This document shows, piece by piece, positions 43,351 to 52,413 of a stretch of 64,000 bases of DNA. A program made the position numbers and the translations under genes. The DNA is taken from NCBI RefSeq assembly GCF_000092905.1, contig NC_014098.1, positions 806,001 through 870,000 on the forward strand, given 5' to 3'. Position 1 is the first letter of the stretch; each line of letters opens with the position of its first letter. Source of the DNA: Kyrpidia tusciae DSM 2912. GTDB taxonomy: Bacteria; Bacillota; Bacilli; Kyrpidiales; Kyrpidiaceae. The notes beneath the pieces were generated by a model. That model was not told the DNA's origin. It saw only the letters and a list, made by a program, of their open reading frames with translations, and made no database searches.

Positions 43351-43878
43351 CTAGAAAGAAAAAACATCTTTCAAGTCAATCGTTAAATCAGGGAAAATTC
43401 CGACGGTTGCGGTTTCATCGTTTCCGTATACGATCGGTGGCTCCAACACATTTTCCGAAAGCATGTAGACCTCGACAATCTGGTTTGAACTATCCACAAT
43501 CCAATATTCTCGCACACCAGCCACCCTGTAAGCGCGCAATTTAACCGTCTTGTCTTTAACAGCCGTAGATGGCGAAAGCACTTCGATAATCATATCCGGC
43601 ACGCCAACACAGCCCTGCCGATGGATTTTCGTTGGATCGCACACCACCGTTATGTCCGGCTCAACGTAGTTTCCGTTGTCGTCGGCATCGAGCCAGACAC
43701 CAAACGGTGCGGGAAACACTTTGCACGTCTTCCCCTTCAGGTACACACTTATTTCTCGGATCAGGTTACTCACGATACTTTGATGGTCAGAGGTCGGCGG
43801 TGGCGACATATCGTAAATCGCGCCATCAATTCGCTCCCACCGCTCAAACTTTGACTCGTCAATCCGGTTGGCCTCCAC
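43351..43878 (-). CDS. Uma2-family putative endonuclease (second copy)
   Basis: 175 residues from GTG 43878 with AAGGAG 9 nt upstream; two earlier in-frame ATGs lack a good site. Uma2 pattern: WERIDGAIYDMSPPPTSDHQ, VEPDITVVCD (Asp), PDMIIEVLSPSTAVKDKTVKL (Glu...Lys), VAGVREYWIVDS. It is only distantly similar to the 28329 protein. Flanked on both sides by gene scraps. Confidence 0.85.
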   Translation of the reverse strand: MEANRIDESKFERWERIDGAIYDMSPPPTSDHQSIVSNLIREISVYLKGKTCKVFPAPFGVWLDADDNGNYVEPDITVVCDPTKIHRQGCVGVPDMIIEVLSPSTAVKDKTVKLRAYRVAGVREYWIVDSSNQIVEVYMLSENVLEPPIVYGNDETATVGIFPDLTIDLKDVFSF

Positions 43879-43971
43879 AGACCCTCGCTCCTTCTTTGGT
43901 TCGCATCTTACGTGCATTGTAGCACGGTTCAACATTATTTATTAACCCGTCATGACAGCGGGTGCAGGCTG

Positions 43972-44130
43972 TGTTCAGGACATTCCTTCAGTGCCGCCAG
44001 GCGGGAGAGCTACCGGCGCATCGAATCGCAGTAGTAGGGCGCGGCGTCATCACCAAGATGTTGCCGAGAAAAAAAAGAGGCCGTTGATGATCTTCGCGGT
44101 CGTCACATGGGTCGCGGCGAATGGAATGGG
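43972..44130 (-). pseudogene. Decayed piece of the marR gene
   Basis: Plus-strand 43972-44060 resembles 40111-40200 (GTTC.GGACA.TCCTT..GTGCCGC and GAATCGCAGTAGTA.GG), and 44086-44127 resembles 40466-40507 (GTCGTCACATGGGTCGCG), with the ~270 bp between them deleted. The order matches the intact gene 40080-40703. Confidence 0.7.
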
Positions 44131-44182
44131 GGAGCGTGACCGGGTTATAATGGGGGGGGAGAATGGTCGGGGAGTGAACCGG

Positions 44183-45064
44183 ATGGAGTTGCTCAGCCCC
44201 AAGGTCGATTTTGTGTTTAAGCGGATCTTTGGAGCGGAAGAGAACAAGGATGTCCTCGTCAACTTTTTGAATGCGGTGTTTGAAGATTCCGGCGAACCGC
44301 TGGTCGCCGATGTGGAGATCTTGAATCCGTTCTTGGACAAAGAGGCGCTGACCGACAAGCTGGCGGTGCTGGACGTCAAAGCCCGGACGGAGAGCGGGAC
44401 GCTGATCGATGTGGAGGTTCAATTGTGGAATCACCGGGATATGGAGAAGCGGACGTTCTACTACTGGGCGAAACTGTTTGAGAGCCAATTAAAGGAAGGG
44501 GAGAGCTATTTCAAGCTGCACAAAGCGGTGACGATCAATGTGGTGGATTTTACGTATATCGAGACCGACCGGTATCATTCGACCTTTCATCTGCGCGAAG
44601 ACACCACGGGGATCTTGCTGACCGACCTGGCGGAGATTCATTTTATCGAGTTGCCGAAACTTCGGGAGCGGTCGGTGGGGTTCGAGCGGCGGCTGGTGCG
44701 TTGGATGTTGTTTTTCACGGCGAAAACGAAGGAGCAGTTGGAGGGATTGGCGATGGGGGATCCGGCGATTCGGAAGGCGCTGACGACGTTGGAGTTTCTG
44801 AGCCAGGACGAGGAAGCGCGGAGGTTGTACGAGGAGCGGATGAAAGGTTTGCAGACGTATCTGGCGGATATGGAAGGGGCGAGGCAGGAGGGAAGAGAAG
44901 AAGGGAGGAAAGAGGGGAGAAAGGAAGGGGATCGGGAGGCTCGAAGGGCGTTGGCAAAGAACTTTTTGGGGATGGGGCTGACTGTGGAGCAGGTGGCGAA
45001 AGGAACCGGGCTGACCCGTAACGAGGTCGAGGCGATCCGAAGAGAGATGGGGGACGATCAGTGA
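44183..45064 (+). CDS. Rpn-family recombination-promoting nuclease (PD-(D/E)XK)
   Basis: 293 residues from the ATG of MELLSPKVDFVFKRIFG, with GGGGAG upstream. It is the only complete Rpn copy in the window. The nuclease core has PKVDFVFKRIFGAEENKDVLVNFLN, the Asp in LAVLDVKARTESGTLIDVEVQ and the EVQ motif. The C-terminal part carries Glu/Gly/Lys tandem repeats (RQEGREEGRKEGRKEG) and an HTH-like tail (LTVEQVAKGTGLTRNEVEAI). The family cuts DNA and promotes RecA-independent recombination; scraps of relatives lie at 18726, 23717, 41313/43227 and 48219. Confidence 0.9.
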   Translation: MELLSPKVDFVFKRIFGAEENKDVLVNFLNAVFEDSGEPLVADVEILNPFLDKEALTDKLAVLDVKARTESGTLIDVEVQLWNHRDMEKRTFYYWAKLFESQLKEGESYFKLHKAVTINVVDFTYIETDRYHSTFHLREDTTGILLTDLAEIHFIELPKLRERSVGFERRLVRWMLFFTAKTKEQLEGLAMGDPAIRKALTTLEFLSQDEEARRLYEERMKGLQTYLADMEGARQEGREEGRKEGRKEGDREARRALAKNFLGMGLTVEQVAKGTGLTRNEVEAIRREMGDDQ

Positions 45065-45330
45065 TGGAAAGCCGCTGGTGGAGCTTGGGTTTATCGAAGG
45101 CATGAACCTTGTTCTCCACGGGCTCGTTCGCGGTTGACCCGCCAACACGCTCAACAGATGCACCGCGACGATCTCCGGCCGTCTGCAGATCAGCCGGGAA
45201 TCGGCGCTCCGCAACAAAGCGGCGTGTTGAGGGAAGCCCCCGCGATGGCGTATACTTCCGTCAAAACCGTGCAAATGAGCGGCGTGAATACGAACCGGAA
45301 GAAAGCGGGTGCCGGGAATGGACCGCGGTA

Positions 45331-46314
45331 TTGGTTTCGGGTGGGGCCGGATATATCGGCAGCCATGTCGTAAAGAGGTTGGTGGAGGCGGGGCGGCCGG
45401 TGGTGGTGCTGGACAATGAGAGCACCGGGCATCGGGAAACCGTGCGGGCGGTGGAAGCGCTGACCGGGCGGGAGATTCCGTACATACCGGGGGATGCCGG
45501 CGATGGGGACGGCGTTCGCCGGATCGTTGAAGAGTACCGGGTGGGTGCGGCAATGCATTTTGCGGCGAAAAGCGTCGTGGCCGAGTCCGTGCGGCACCCG
45601 GAGGTGTATTTTTCGGAAAATGTCGCGAAGGGGATCGCGTTTTTTCGAGCGTTGTGCGAGGCCGGGGTGAGCCGGATCGTGCTGTCCTCCACGGCGGCGG
45701 TGTACGGGAATCCGGAGCGGGTGCCGATTCCGGAGGAGCACCCGGTGCGGCCGATCAACCCGTACGGCGCGTCGAAGGTCATGTTGGAGCAGGTGCTGGG
45801 TTGGCTGGAGACCACGTTTCCGATGCGCTGGGTGGCACTGAGGTATTTTAATGCGGCGGGGGCGGACCCGTCGGGGCGCCTCGGGGAGCGGCACGACCCG
45901 GAGACGCATTTGATCCCCATCGTGCTGGAGGCGGCGATGGGACGGCGGGAGCGGGTGACGGTGTTCGGCACGGATTACGACACGCCGGATGGAACGTGCA
46001 TTCGGGACTACATCCACGTGCTGGATCTGGCCGACGCCCATCTGGAGGCGCTGGCGGCACTCGAGGGCGGTCACCCTTCGGCGATTTTCAACGTCGGGAC
46101 GGGGCGGGGGCATTCGGTGCTCGAGGTGATCCGCATGGCCGAGGAGGTGTGCGGGCGGACCGTCCCGGTGGAGCTGGGGGCGCGGCGTCCGGGGGATCCG
46201 CCGGTGCTGGTGGCGGACGGAGGCCGACTGCGGGAGATCGGCTGGCAACCGCGGTACGGGCTGCGGGAGATCATGGCCTCGGCCTGGGCCTGGCACTCGG
46301 GGGAAGGACGGTAG
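45331..46314 (+). CDS. galE: UDP-glucose 4-epimerase
   Basis: About 327 residues. SGGAGYIGSHVVKRLVEAG (NAD loop), HFAAKSVVAESV, the catalytic Ser in VLSSTAAVYGNPE, YxxxK as NPYGASKVMLEQ, and RYFNAAGADPSG are all present. It interconverts UDP-glucose and UDP-galactose. No ATG or GTG lies in frame near the expected start. TTG 45331 begins inside the first beta strand, and the next in-frame option is TTG 45109, which adds 74 unrelated residues. The 5' end appears to have been re-arranged. Confidence 0.88.
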   Translation: MVSGGAGYIGSHVVKRLVEAGRPVVVLDNESTGHRETVRAVEALTGREIPYIPGDAGDGDGVRRIVEEYRVGAAMHFAAKSVVAESVRHPEVYFSENVAKGIAFFRALCEAGVSRIVLSSTAAVYGNPERVPIPEEHPVRPINPYGASKVMLEQVLGWLETTFPMRWVALRYFNAAGADPSGRLGERHDPETHLIPIVLEAAMGRRERVTVFGTDYDTPDGTCIRDYIHVLDLADAHLEALAALEGGHPSAIFNVGTGRGHSVLEVIRMAEEVCGRTVPVELGARRPGDPPVLVADGGRLREIGWQPRYGLREIMASAWAWHSGEGR

Positions 46315-46448
46315 GGCGCAGCGGCTCCGGGTTGCGGCCGGGGGACGAGCCGATCGCCGACCTGGGCTTGTCCGAGATTTTACGGAGGCTTTGCGTTGTT
46401 GTCGCGAACCTTTAACCGTCCGTTTACCTACAAAATTCGACACGGCGC

Positions 46449-46454
46449 TATAAT
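46449..46454 (+). promoter_or_regulatory. -10 element before the EAL gene
   Basis: A perfect TATAAT 70 nt upstream of the EAL ATG, in an AT-richer patch. No convincing -35 at 17 bp is visible. Confidence 0.35.
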
Positions 46455-46524
46455 GCTGTCTGCGGTGTCGTTGCGAACAAGTCTCAGTGTGCTCGGAGTG
46501 AGCCGGGTTCGGGAAGGTGACAAA

Positions 46525-47418
46525 ATGCCCTGGGTGCCCCGTTTATGGAAATCGGAGTGGTTCGCCTGGTTGGTTGCCGGCCGGGAGGCGGTGCGGCAGA
46601 GGCGGGCGTTGTATGAAGAAGCGATGCGGCGGCGGGAGCTGGAGCGGTTTGTGCGGAAGCGGGACATGGTCACGCTGTTTCAGCCCATCGTCCGCCTGGC
46701 CGACGGGGTCACCGCCGGGTATGAGGTGCTCAACCGTCCGCCGGTCAGCTCGTCATTTCCGAACGCCGAGGTTTTTTATCATTATGTCGGGCAGTCCACC
46801 CAGGTGTTCGCCGTGGAGCGCAGCTGCCGGGAGACGGCGTTGTGCCGGTTCGCCGAACAGGTTCGGGAGGCGCCGGACCTGCGCCACGCCCTGCTGTTCC
46901 TCAATATCCATCCCCAGGTGATTTTGGATCCTTCGTTTCGGGCCGGCCACACCCTGCGCCTGGTGGAGGATTACGGCTTTTCCCCTTCCCAAATCGTGCT
47001 GGAGTTGACCGAGCGAGGGGCGATCGAGGATTACGGTCGGTTCGCCCGGCTGCTGCATCACTATCGATCCCAGGGTTTTCGGGTGGCGGTGGACGACGCC
47101 GGGACGGGCTACAACAGCCTGCAGACTCTGGTCTATCTCCAACCGGAGTTTCTAAAATTGGACCGGTTCCTGGTCCGGGGCATTGCGGGCAACCCGGCGG
47201 CCCGGCGGATGGTGGCGCTGCTGTTGGACTACGCCCGGGAGTCGGGCACCCGGGTGATCGGCGAGGGGATCGAGACAGCGGAGGAATACGCCTGCCTGGG
47301 CGACATGGGCGTCGATCTGGGACAGGGCTATTTCATCGGCCGCCCTCAGCCGCGGGCGGTGGCGGGACAAGTTCCGAGCGTGATGGCGGCCGACGCACAG
47401 GTCGGGGCGGGTGGGTGA
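46525..47418 (+). CDS. EAL-domain protein (c-di-GMP phosphodiesterase family)
   Basis: 297 residues, ATG behind GGGAAGG. A short N-terminal helix is followed by one EAL domain. The signature Ala is Val (GYEVLNRP), but the catalytic set is otherwise there: Asn in FLNIHPQ, Glu in LELTER, Asp-Asp in VAVDDAGTGY (DDFG consensus), Lys in LKLDR, Glu in IGEGIET and Gln in GQGYFIGRP. Likely degrades c-di-GMP. A 3' fragment is duplicated at 48484-48720. Confidence 0.88.
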   Translation: MPWVPRLWKSEWFAWLVAGREAVRQRRALYEEAMRRRELERFVRKRDMVTLFQPIVRLADGVTAGYEVLNRPPVSSSFPNAEVFYHYVGQSTQVFAVERSCRETALCRFAEQVREAPDLRHALLFLNIHPQVILDPSFRAGHTLRLVEDYGFSPSQIVLELTERGAIEDYGRFARLLHHYRSQGFRVAVDDAGTGYNSLQTLVYLQPEFLKLDRFLVRGIAGNPAARRMVALLLDYARESGTRVIGEGIETAEEYACLGDMGVDLGQGYFIGRPQPRAVAGQVPSVMAADAQVGAGG

Positions 47419-47419
47419 G

Positions 47420-47449
47420 GGCGCAATGACACTATGTCAGTGAGGCGCC
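47420..47449. repeat. Nested hairpin after the EAL gene
   Basis: GGCGC...GCGCC encloses TGACA-CTA-TGTCA. It starts 2 nt after the stop. No T-run follows on either strand; it may be a weak bidirectional terminator. Confidence 0.35.
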
Positions 47450-47473
47450 AATTATAGGCTTAGATGCTTTATA

Positions 47474-47671
47474 TTATGATATCCTGGAACCAGGCCGATC
47501 TACGAAGGAACACCTTTCAGCAACGGATCTGTGCCATGATCCATAACGTTGTCGAGGCTGGGTTTGAATCTTCAATGCCAGTTCCCACGGGGTCTCGGAC
47601 TTAATTTCTTTTTGCGTCCCTGTATACGGGTCAGTGATCGTTTGTCGATAGACATACCTCGTTTTACTCAC
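47474..47671 (-). CDS. Short ORF, unknown (possibly a 5' remnant)
   Basis: 65 codons. The N-terminal part (VYRQTITDPYTGTQKEIKSE, then WELALKIQTQ) looks protein-like, with a beta-hairpin followed by a helix. The tail is Arg/Ser-rich and probably read-through of non-coding DNA. I do not recognise it. 47672-47860 shows nothing assignable. Confidence 0.3.
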   Translation of the reverse strand: MSKTRYVYRQTITDPYTGTQKEIKSETPWELALKIQTQPRQRYGSWHRSVAERCSFVDRPGSRIS

Positions 47672-47860
47672 CGGCTCGCAACCTCCGTCCTACGCTCCAC
47701 GGGGCCGACACGGCCTCTGGATTGTCTCAGGAAATCTTGGATTTGTGATAAACTCGGCTTCGGCAATGTTATCGCATCTCGCCTTGTCCGAAGGCGAGAT
47801 GAAATGGATGATCTCGGTTGCCGGCCGGCCAATGGCGCCGTGGGCCGGCCGCTTGGTGAA

Positions 47861-48109
47861 TTATCTACACGAAGGGCAGAGACCGTCTTGAAGATCATTC
47901 GATTCGTTTAGGCAGAAATAACAAATCCCGATCTCCTTATCCAGACCTTCGAGAATCTCACCCGGGTTGCAATCGTACCCATCCCCAAGTTCCACAAGCC
48001 GCTTTGCAAACTCGCGAGTTCTTGCCTCGCCAATATTTTCGCTGATTTTCAGGTCCAAGAAGATGCGCAAGACCTCGTTCAGCATATGACTGCCGGAGTG
48101 GTTGGACAT
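47861..48109 (-). CDS. Small protein with C-terminal paired CxxC motif
   Basis: 82 residues; ATG 7 nt behind AAGGAGG, a strong site. The N-terminal ~50 residues are helical and acidic (ENIGEARTREFAKRLVELGD). The C-terminus has CYFCLNESNDLQDGLCPSC, a four-Cys zinc-knuckle arrangement. Family not recognised; it may be a small regulator or toxin-antitoxin-type accessory. Confidence 0.6.
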   Translation of the reverse strand: MSNHSGSHMLNEVLRIFLDLKISENIGEARTREFAKRLVELGDGYDCNPGEILEGLDKEIGICYFCLNESNDLQDGLCPSCR

Positions 48110-48218
48110 TGAATCGCCTCCTTGCTGCTTTGCGTCCCAATGATTACGACAAGCCGGATACTCCAGGATCTCGCGGTGATCATGCTTCTATTTTCAATTA
48201 TACAGGAAGGACCGGGGT

Positions 48219-48376
48219 AAGAGAAAAGAGGGGAGAGAGGAACGGGGAGGGAGTCCCGAAGGATGTTGGCACAGAACTTCTTGGGGATGGGGCTGACCGT
48301 GGGGCAGGTCGCGGGAGGGGGCTGACTCGTTAAGAGGTCGGGGCGGTCCGAAGAGAGATGGGCGACAATCCGTGAC
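48219..48376 (+). pseudogene. Decayed Rpn 3' scrap
   Basis: Aligns with nt 44905-45064 of the intact gene (AGAACTT.TTGGGGATGGGGCTGAC and GTCCGAAGAGAGATGGGCGAC), with several small indels that break the frame. Only the repeat and tail region is represented. Confidence 0.75.
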
Positions 48377-48483
48377 GGAAATCCACGAATGGCCACGGGC
48401 GGATGGATGGGACTGAACGGCAATCACATGACTCTTTCCCGGTGTGCAGTTGGGACTTGTGTTTCATTCACGAATCCTTAACG

Positions 48484-48720
48484 ATTCAGTCACTCGTTTG
48501 TTTACAGCCGGAGTTTCTCAAATTGGATCGTTTCTTGGTGCGGGGCACCGCGGACAATGCGGCGGCCCGGCGGATGGCTGCGCTGCTCTTGGACTATGCC
48601 CGGGAGTCGGGCACCCGGGTGATCGGCGAAGGGTTCGAGACGGCGGAGGAGTTCAACTGCCTGCTGGATGCAAGGGCACCTGATCGGGCGGCCGGCCCGG
48701 CGGCCCGGGCGATGGAGTGA
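48484..48720 (+). pseudogene. 3' fragment of an EAL-domain gene
   Basis: SLVCLQPEFLKLDRFLVRG, ...ALLLDYARESGTRVIGEG and FETAEEF repeat the 47120-47300 segment of the neighbouring EAL gene at high identity, then diverge into a Gly/Ala/Arg-rich end. Residues needed for catalysis upstream are absent. Confidence 0.85.
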
Positions 48721-48833
48721 TCAGGCGATGCCGCGCGGCCGGATGAGATTGGGGTAAATGACGGGGCAACAACTCAGAGACGCATGCACACAGTCACGGA
48801 GGTAGCGTGTCTACGTTCTATGGCGGCACTATC

Positions 48834-48862
48834 TTGGTCCTGTCCTGCTACTGTCGTATAAT
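48834..48862 (+). promoter_or_regulatory. Sigma-A promoter upstream of the rfb cluster
   Basis: TTGGTC, 17-nt spacer, TATAAT. Another TATAAT without a good -35 is at 48962-48967. Either gives a leader of about 45-150 nt before rfbB. The 297-bp gap 48721-49017 holds no other recognisable feature. Confidence 0.6.
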
Positions 48863-49017
48863 GTCGATAGCACAGCGGGCTCGCTCATTGGATCTTTCCT
48901 ATAAGTTATCCGCAGTTTGAAAATGGGTGTGCTGTGGGCGGTGGCTGTTCTAGGAAACTTGTATAATACTCCTGTATATGCGTTCGTCAATTCTTGGGGA
49001 GAGAGGGGAAATCGGTT

Positions 49018-50040
49018 ATGAAACTATTGGTCACCGGCGGAGCTGGGTTTATTGGCAGTAACTTTGTTCATTATATGTTGAATGCGCACCCTACCTATCG
49101 GGTTGTTAATTTGGATGTATTGACCTACGCGGGGAACCTTGAAAATCTACAAAACGTCGAGGATGATCCGCGCCACCGTTTTGTGAAGGGCGATATATGC
49201 GACAGGTCGCTTGTCTTCGATTTGGTTTCCGACGGGTTTGACGTCATTGTCAACTTTGCAGCGGAATCCCATGTCGATCGAAGCATTCTTGATGCCTCTC
49301 CGTTTGTCCGCACCAACGTCCTGGGTACACAGGTTTTGCTCGATGCCGTTCGGGAGTTTGGGGTTTCCAAATATATTCAGGTGTCTACCGATGAGGTATA
49401 TGGCAGTCTCAACGGCGACGGCTATTTCACTGAAGATACGCCGTTGTCCCCAAACAGTCCCTATTCGGCGAGCAAAGCGAGTGCGGATTTACTCGTCCGC
49501 GCCACTCATCATACATATGGGATCGATGTCAACATCACCCGTTGCTCGAACAATTACGGACCATTCCAGTTTCCAGAGAAACTCATTCCCCTTACAATTT
49601 CCAATGCCTTGGAAAATCGTTCGATACCGGTGTACGGCGATGGACAACAGGTGAGAGATTGGCTGCATGTACTGGATCACTGTCGGGCGATTGATCGGGT
49701 CATCCACCACGGTCGTCCCGGGGAGGTTTACAACATCGGGGGACATAACGAGAGGACGAACCTTGAGGTTGTCAAACGGATTTTGAGCCTGTTGAACAAG
49801 CCGGAATCACTGATCCAACATGTGCAGGACAGGCCGGGCCACGACCGCAGGTACGCCATCGACGCGACGAAAATTCGCAGGGAATTGGGTTGGGCTCCCC
49901 AATATGGGTTCGAAGAAGGGTTGCGGCAGACCATTCAATGGTACTTGGACCACCAAGAGTGGCTGCAAAGGGTAAAGTCAAAAGACTATATGCGCTACTA
50001 TGAACGGCAATACAGCAGGCGAATGGGGTTTGTAGGATGA
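49018..50040 (+). CDS. rfbB: dTDP-glucose 4,6-dehydratase
   Basis: 340 residues. MKLLVTGGAGFIGSNFVHYM (NAD loop), NFAAESHVDRSI, the STDEVYGSL active-site Asp-Glu and YSASKASADL (YxxxK) define RmlB. Second step of dTDP-L-rhamnose synthesis. The stop overlaps the rfbD start (ATGA). First gene of the rfbBDCA operon feeding the downstream glycosyltransferases. Confidence 0.96.
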   Translation: MKLLVTGGAGFIGSNFVHYMLNAHPTYRVVNLDVLTYAGNLENLQNVEDDPRHRFVKGDICDRSLVFDLVSDGFDVIVNFAAESHVDRSILDASPFVRTNVLGTQVLLDAVREFGVSKYIQVSTDEVYGSLNGDGYFTEDTPLSPNSPYSASKASADLLVRATHHTYGIDVNITRCSNNYGPFQFPEKLIPLTISNALENRSIPVYGDGQQVRDWLHVLDHCRAIDRVIHHGRPGEVYNIGGHNERTNLEVVKRILSLLNKPESLIQHVQDRPGHDRRYAIDATKIRRELGWAPQYGFEEGLRQTIQWYLDHQEWLQRVKSKDYMRYYERQYSRRMGFVG

Positions 50041-50897
50041 AGATTATTGTTACGGGTGCGAATGGACAGTTGGGGTGTGACCTCATCCGGGTGTTGGAGA
50101 CCGAGGCCACTGTCGTACCCTTCAGTCACAGAGATCTGGATGTGGCCGATAACGACCGAGTGTCTCAGGTGATTGAGGATGTGCGTCCGGAAGTGGTCAT
50201 CCACGCCGCGGCTTACACCCGGGTGGACGAAGCCGAAAGAGATCCGGATGAAGCATTCCGGGTAAACGCCATCGGAGCGAGGAACGTGGCGGCGGCCGCA
50301 GAGGCGGTGGGGGCGAAGGTTGTGTATGTCAGTACGGATTATGTGTTCGACGGAAAGAAACCGTCGTACTCAGAGTTCGACACCCCATCGCCAATTAACG
50401 TGTACGGACGTTCGAAATTGGCGGGGGAGCAGATGACCGCTTTATTCAATCGGCGGCATTTCATTGTGCGCACCTCCTGGCTATACGGGCGTAACGGGAA
50501 AAATTTCGTGAAGACAATGCTAGAATTGGCCCGTCAGGGAAAACCTGTCCGGGTTGTGAACGATCAGATCGGCTCCCCAACATACACCATGGATCTGGCC
50601 CGTTTCATTGGAAGGCTGATTTCGACCAATCTGTTCGGCACCTACCACGCTTCGAATTCGGGAAGTTGTTCTTGGTATGAATTTGCCAAGGCCATTTTCG
50701 AAGAGGCCGGATTCAGTGACGTTCAGGTGGAGCCCATTTCTTCGCGGGAACTGGCGCGGGCGGCGGCAAGACCCGCTTTCTCCGTGTTGGATCATCAGGC
50801 GATTCGCCTGAACAGGCTGGAGGATTTACGCCCCTGGCGGGAAGCGCTGCGGGACTTTGTGCGTCACGATCTAACCGAGGCACGGAAAGAAGGGTGA
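50037..50897 (+). CDS. rfbD: dTDP-4-dehydrorhamnose reductase
   Basis: 286 residues. MKIIVTGANGQLGCDLIRVL, AAYTRVDEAERD, VYVSTDYVFDGKK and YGRSKLAGEQ (YxxxK), plus RTSWLYGRNGKNFV. Last step to dTDP-L-rhamnose with NADPH. Overlaps both neighbours' ends. Confidence 0.95.
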   Translation: MKIIVTGANGQLGCDLIRVLETEATVVPFSHRDLDVADNDRVSQVIEDVRPEVVIHAAAYTRVDEAERDPDEAFRVNAIGARNVAAAAEAVGAKVVYVSTDYVFDGKKPSYSEFDTPSPINVYGRSKLAGEQMTALFNRRHFIVRTSWLYGRNGKNFVKTMLELARQGKPVRVVNDQIGSPTYTMDLARFIGRLISTNLFGTYHASNSGSCSWYEFAKAIFEEAGFSDVQVEPISSRELARAAARPAFSVLDHQAIRLNRLEDLRPWREALRDFVRHDLTEARKEG

Positions 50898-50902
50898 GAG
50901 TT

Positions 50903-51469
50903 GTGAACGATCATGCGCTCCCCAGATTATCCCTGGACGATATCGGGGTTGAATACCGCGAGCTTGTGACGACCCAGGAGTATGGTCCCAAACCCAGGAT
51001 CGAGGGTGTGCAGATCTTGGATCTGCGGTGGTTTACGGATGACGGAGGCGCTTTTACAGAGTTGGCTCGACTTGATGAACAAGGTTGTTTGGCTGTGTTG
51101 CCGGAATTTCAGGTGCGCCAAGTGAACTATTCGGTGGTGTTGCCGGGAGCGGTGAAGGCTTGGCATCTTCATTTCAATCAAGAGGATGTCTGGTTTATTC
51201 CGCCCACGGTCAGATTATTGGTGGGGCTGCTGGATGTTCGGGCATCTTCTCCAACCTATCGGAACACCATGCGTTTCGTGATGGGGGCGGGCAAAGCGCA
51301 GGTCCTTTACATCCCTCGCGGTGTTGCCCACGGTGTCGCCAACATTTGGGCTCAGGATGCGTACATGATGTACCTGGTCAACCAACAATTTGATCCTGAG
51401 AAGCCCGATGAAAACCGTTTGCCGTGGGATGTATTGGGGGAATCGTTTTGGCAGATCCAGAAGGGGTAA
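50903..51469 (+). CDS. rfbC: dTDP-4-dehydrorhamnose 3,5-epimerase-like protein
   Basis: 188 residues from GTG 50903 with AAGAAGGG 8 nt upstream (GTG 50894, overlapping rfbD, is the alternative). Cupin-like RmlC core: EFQVRQVNYSVVLPGAVKAWHLHF (catalytic His), VLYIPRGVAHGVANI. An N-terminal ~35-residue extension precedes the domain, and the sequence is less typical than the other three enzymes. Position between rfbD and rfbA supports the role. Confidence 0.85.
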   Translation: MNDHALPRLSLDDIGVEYRELVTTQEYGPKPRIEGVQILDLRWFTDDGGAFTELARLDEQGCLAVLPEFQVRQVNYSVVLPGAVKAWHLHFNQEDVWFIPPTVRLLVGLLDVRASSPTYRNTMRFVMGAGKAQVLYIPRGVAHGVANIWAQDAYMMYLVNQQFDPEKPDENRLPWDVLGESFWQIQKG

Positions 51470-51481
51470 GGAGAGATACCG

Positions 51482-52375
51482 ATGAAAGGCATTCTGTTGG
51501 CCGGAGGCTCGGGGACCCGGTTGCATCCCATGACGTCGGTTGCCAGCAAACACCTCATGCCGGTCTACGATAAGCCCATGATCTACTACCCGCTTTCGAC
51601 TCTCTTATTGGCGGGGATCCGGGATATCGTACTGATTTCGACACCCAGAGATCTTCCCCTTTATCAGCGGGTTTTGGGGGACGGGTCGCGGTTGGGGATC
51701 AGACTATCATATATGGAACAGGAAAGACCTGCGGGGATTGCTCAAGCATTTCTCATTGCGGAATCGTTCATCGGGAAAGATTCGGTCTGTCTGATTCTTG
51801 GAGATAACATTTTTTACGGGCACGGACTTGGGGAGATGGTCCGTCGACATACCCTCCTTGAACATGGGGCCGTGATTTTCGGTTATTGGGTGAAAGACCC
51901 GCAACGCTACGGGGTTGTGGAATTCGACGAGGATCAGCGAGTTGTCGGTTTGGAGGAAAAACCGTCTCAGCCCAAATCGAATTACGCGGTATCCGGCTTG
52001 TATTTTTACGATCATGAGGTGGTGCAGATCGCAAAGGCACTCAAACCGTCCGCCAGGGGTGAGCTTGAGATCACCGACGTGAATCGGGAATATTTGCGGA
52101 GAGGACAATTGCGGGTGGAGCTCATGGGGCGGGGAATCGCCTGGCTCGATACGGGAACTCCGTCGAGTTTGCTCGATGCGGCGAATTTCGTGGCCACGGT
52201 GGAACGGCGCCAAGGTCTCAAAATCGCGTGTCTTGAGGAGATTGCCTATCGTGTGGGATATATTTCGCTGGATGATCTGGAAGCATTGATCCGCGACATG
52301 CCGGACACGGAATATCGGAAGTACCTTGAGCAGGTCTGGCACGCCGAAGTGAAACACGCGAAGGTGTCCAGGTGA
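51482..52375 (+). CDS. rfbA: Glucose-1-phosphate thymidylyltransferase
   Basis: 297 residues, ATG behind [56 protein letters not shown] and [24 protein letters not shown] are the RmlA signatures. Makes dTDP-glucose, the first rhamnose precursor. Its 3' end (from ~52318) is included in the decayed duplicate at 58318. Confidence 0.96.
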   Translation: MKGILLAGGSGTRLHPMTSVASKHLMPVYDKPMIYYPLSTLLLAGIRDIVLISTPRDLPLYQRVLGDGSRLGIRLSYMEQERPAGIAQAFLIAESFIGKDSVCLILGDNIFYGHGLGEMVRRHTLLEHGAVIFGYWVKDPQRYGVVEFDEDQRVVGLEEKPSQPKSNYAVSGLYFYDHEVVQIAKALKPSARGELEITDVNREYLRRGQLRVELMGRGIAWLDTGTPSSLLDAANFVATVERRQGLKIACLEEIAYRVGYISLDDLEALIRDMPDTEYRKYLEQVWHAEVKHAKVSR

Positions 52376-52413
52376 GCCGGGGGAAGGGCCGGGCTCTCAA
52401 TAGGTGGTCAACG

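Noticed and set aside
48962-48967. TATAAT taken alone as the rfb promoter
   Set aside because: No acceptable -35 at 16-18 bp; the 48834-48862 element with exact spacing is the better candidate.
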